Shown here: positions 62,835-64,000 of the stretch, in pieces
Position numbering within the stretch: the first letter of the stretch is position 1
Layout: each line of letters starts with the position of its first letter
Source: Sorangiineae bacterium NIC37A_2
GTDB lineage: Bacteria; Myxococcota_A; Polyangia; Polyangiales; Polyangiaceae
Reading direction: 5' to 3'
Assembly (NCBI GenBank): GCA_002085155.1
Contig: NASX01000019.1
Span: 1-64,000, forward strand
Length of the DNA stretch: 64,000 bases
Translations under genes and position numbers: made by a program
The notes under the pieces: generated by a model
Databases searched by the model: none
What the model was told of the DNA's origin: nothing
What the model saw: the letters and a program-made list of their open reading frames with translations, nothing else

Positions 62835-62855
62835 AGGGCTGCTCATTTCAGCCCT
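62835..62855. terminator. Possible terminator between convergent genes
   Basis: AGGGCTG / CAGCCCT with a 7-base loop (CTCATTT). No clear U-tract, so weak. Confidence 0.4.
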
Positions 62856-62908
62856 CGCCCGCGACTTGCTCGCCGGGGTAGCCTTGGCGCGAAAAAGGGC
62901 AGCAGGCC

Positions 62909-63916
62909 TCAGCGGAGCAGGTAAACAGCCGAGAACCCAAGCCCGACGTCGACGCCAAAATAGGACGAACGCCCTTCCTCAGCGAGCAGATCCGTCGAGC
63001 GCCGCGGCAACTCTTCCGGGCCACTGTGCGCCCCGAAGCCCACGTCGACGCTCAGCGCGCTCCGGAGCGCAAAGTGCTCGCTGAGCTCGTAGGTCATGCT
63101 CGCTGCCCCTCCGAACACCGGTCCCCAGATCGCCCCCGCGCCCTCTCCCCTCTGCGGGCCCCGGACACCGCTCAGGAAGATGGCTCGAGCGCCCGCCGAC
63201 CCACAAAGCCCTAACCTCACGACACTGCTCGCTGGCAGCACACCGCAGCCGAGAAGCCCCAAGACCAGGTTCGACGCCCCGAGCTCAGAGTTCCGCTCGC
63301 CGTAGTCGCTCTTGATCGTGCCCCGGATCCGGGGGCCGAGAAAAAACCCGTTCGTGATCCGAAAGAGCCCGGTCCCTTCGAAGCCAAGGCGAGGCTGAGT
63401 GTACGTCGTTGCGTCGAAGAGGAGCCCAGCGCTGATCTCGGCTCGAGGAACTTCGGGCCGCGTCCGCTCCGCCTCAGCTCGGAGCGTCGAGCGAACGCCC
63501 TCCGCCGTCTTCACGGGCACGGCATCAGGATCTTCCGCATCCTCGAGCTCAGTCTCGACGATGACCTCTCCCTGCCGAAGAACATAATACTTGGTCTGAT
63601 GAGGGCCCTCGACGACGACCACAGCGTCGACCTCACCTGAGCGCAGTTTCTCAAGGGAAGGCGACGTCGCCTGAGCCCGTGAGGTCGAATAGCCGAGCAC
63701 GTGGAGCTCTTCTTCTATGCGCTCGGCGTGACCCTGCTGCTCCGGCGATACAACGACGAGCACTCGCTCCGCCGCACTCGCCCAGGAGCTCAGGGTCAGT
63801 GCAAAAGCGAACGCGCTCGCGCGGAGGACGCGCCCGAGGGATACCGCTCGAGGTACTCGCGCGCGAGTTTCCTGCCTTGTTCTCCCGAGCCAGCGAGTTC
63901 GAAGAGCCGCGCCCAA
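62909..63916 (-). CDS. Outer-membrane beta-barrel protein with N-terminal periplasmic part
   Basis: No ATG is near the signal peptide (RASAFAFALTLSSWASAAE). I take TTG 63916, which has SD GGAG five bases upstream; GTG 63970 is the alternative. About 335 residues. A periplasmic domain (VLVVVSPEQQGHAERIEEEL to AEAERTRPEVPRAE) precedes about 8-10 beta-strands (GLLFDATTYTQPRLGFEGTG and YFGVDVGLGFSAVYLLR with aromatic/basic end). It overlaps the upstream partial TPR gene. The arrangement TPR protein then barrel is common near myxobacterial ECF-type sigma/FecR modules. Role unknown. Confidence 0.62.
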   Translation of the reverse strand: MGAALRTRWLGRTRQETRARVPRAVSLGRVLRASAFAFALTLSSWASAAERVLVVVSPEQQGHAERIEEELHVLGYSTSRAQATSPSLEKLRSGEVDAVVVVEGPHQTKYYVLRQGEVIVETELEDAEDPDAVPVKTAEGVRSTLRAEAERTRPEVPRAEISAGLLFDATTYTQPRLGFEGTGLFRITNGFFLGPRIRGTIKSDYGERNSELGASNLVLGLLGCGVLPASSVVRLGLCGSAGARAIFLSGVRGPQRGEGAGAIWGPVFGGAASMTYELSEHFALRSALSVDVGFGAHSGPEELPRRSTDLLAEEGRSSYFGVDVGLGFSAVYLLR

Positions 63917-64000
63917 GCTTGCTCCGCGAACGTGCCGGTCGGAGCCTCGCGCAAATACGTCTCGAACCACTTCTTTGCCTCAGCTTTATTCCCAAGCTGG
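63796..64000 (-). CDS. TPR-containing protein, C-terminal fragment
   Basis: An open frame continues off the right edge and stops at TGA 63796; 67 codons visible. Sequence QLGNKAEAKKWFETYLREAP and EQAWARLFELAGSGEQGRKL is a TPR-like helix pair. The 5' part lies outside the window. It overlaps the following barrel gene's start by about 120 bases, so the two are coupled. In similar loci, FecR- or sigma-linked TPR proteins appear, but that cannot be checked here. Confidence 0.65.
   Translation of the reverse strand, partial: QLGNKAEAKKWFETYLREAPTGTFAEQAWARLFELAGSGEQGRKLAREYLERYPSGASSARARSLLH

Noticed and set aside
1-64000. tRNA, rRNA, insertion sequence or prophage genes
   Set aside because: None was recognised on either strand; no transposase, integrase or clear cloverleaf was found by eye, though tRNAs could be missed without a covariance search.

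Overview
The window looks like part of a myxobacterial (Myxococcota, probably Polyangia-type) chromosome. The evidence is the GC-rich, strongly codon-biased sequence, many lipoproteins with a Gly/Ser-rich linker after the lipobox Cys, a DUF1592/DUF1552 pair, a MYXO-CTERM-type C-terminus, Cys-rich repeat proteins and many c-type haem motifs on exported proteins. No rRNA, tRNA, CRISPR array, insertion sequence or phage gene was seen. Both edges cut genes.

Region by region. (1) 1-505 is a partial TerB-like protein. (2) 698-12516 is a ten-gene, one-direction (minus) envelope locus. In transcription order it holds a periplasmic-binding-protein-like protein, a Cys-rich lipoprotein, an OprO/P-type porin, a YfaP-like lipoprotein, ExbB, ExbD, TonB, a TonB-dependent receptor that carries its own N-terminal TonB-C domain, a lipoprotein and a second porin. 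It reads as one complete outer-membrane uptake machine of unknown substrate; phosphate or another oxyanion is a guess from the porin and binding-protein folds. (3) 12785-18908 is mostly housekeeping: a CPBP-type membrane protein, gltX, a small basic protein, speA and a membrane protein. (4) 19029-23499 is a DUF1552/DUF1592/small c-type haem lipoprotein operon. (5) 23791-29790 holds a coiled-coil/OmpA-like lipoprotein, a LamG-GH43-like enzyme, a pectate lyase, a dienelactone-hydrolase-like enzyme and a frameshifted leucine-rich-repeat gene.

(6) 30048-36247 is the most striking region. A Sco-type copper chaperone gene is translationally linked to a gene of about 1,846 codons encoding a lipoprotein. 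That protein joins a galactose-oxidase-type copper radical domain with all Cu/radical residues conserved, an AbfB-like domain, PKD, a YVTN-type propeller, a di-haem cytochrome peroxidase-like module, six 49-residue Cys-rich repeats and a CBM2-like C-terminus. (7) 36479-47784 has an XRE-cupin regulator, a DUF2325 protein, a secreted tandem rhodanese, an octahaem-TPR cytochrome, an Ig-domain sulfatase and a TolB-like haem lipoprotein.

(8) 48015-55928 is largely core: a small membrane protein, lipB, an HD-GYP response regulator overlapping a CPBP protease gene, a divergent FliA-like sigma factor, mnmA, tilS and ftsH. (9) 55936-56777 is a non-coding stretch with direct repeats, a 13-unit array of about 29 bp and a row of hairpins. 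(10) 56778-64000 has a propeller lipoprotein, a Gre-like factor, a TraB-family membrane protein, a MYXO-CTERM protein, folB with an extension, a Cys-repeat lipoprotein, a beta-barrel protein and a partial TPR protein.

Functions are inferred from motifs read by eye; no database search was possible. Start codons were chosen from Shine-Dalgarno (SD) sequences, signal peptides and overlaps.
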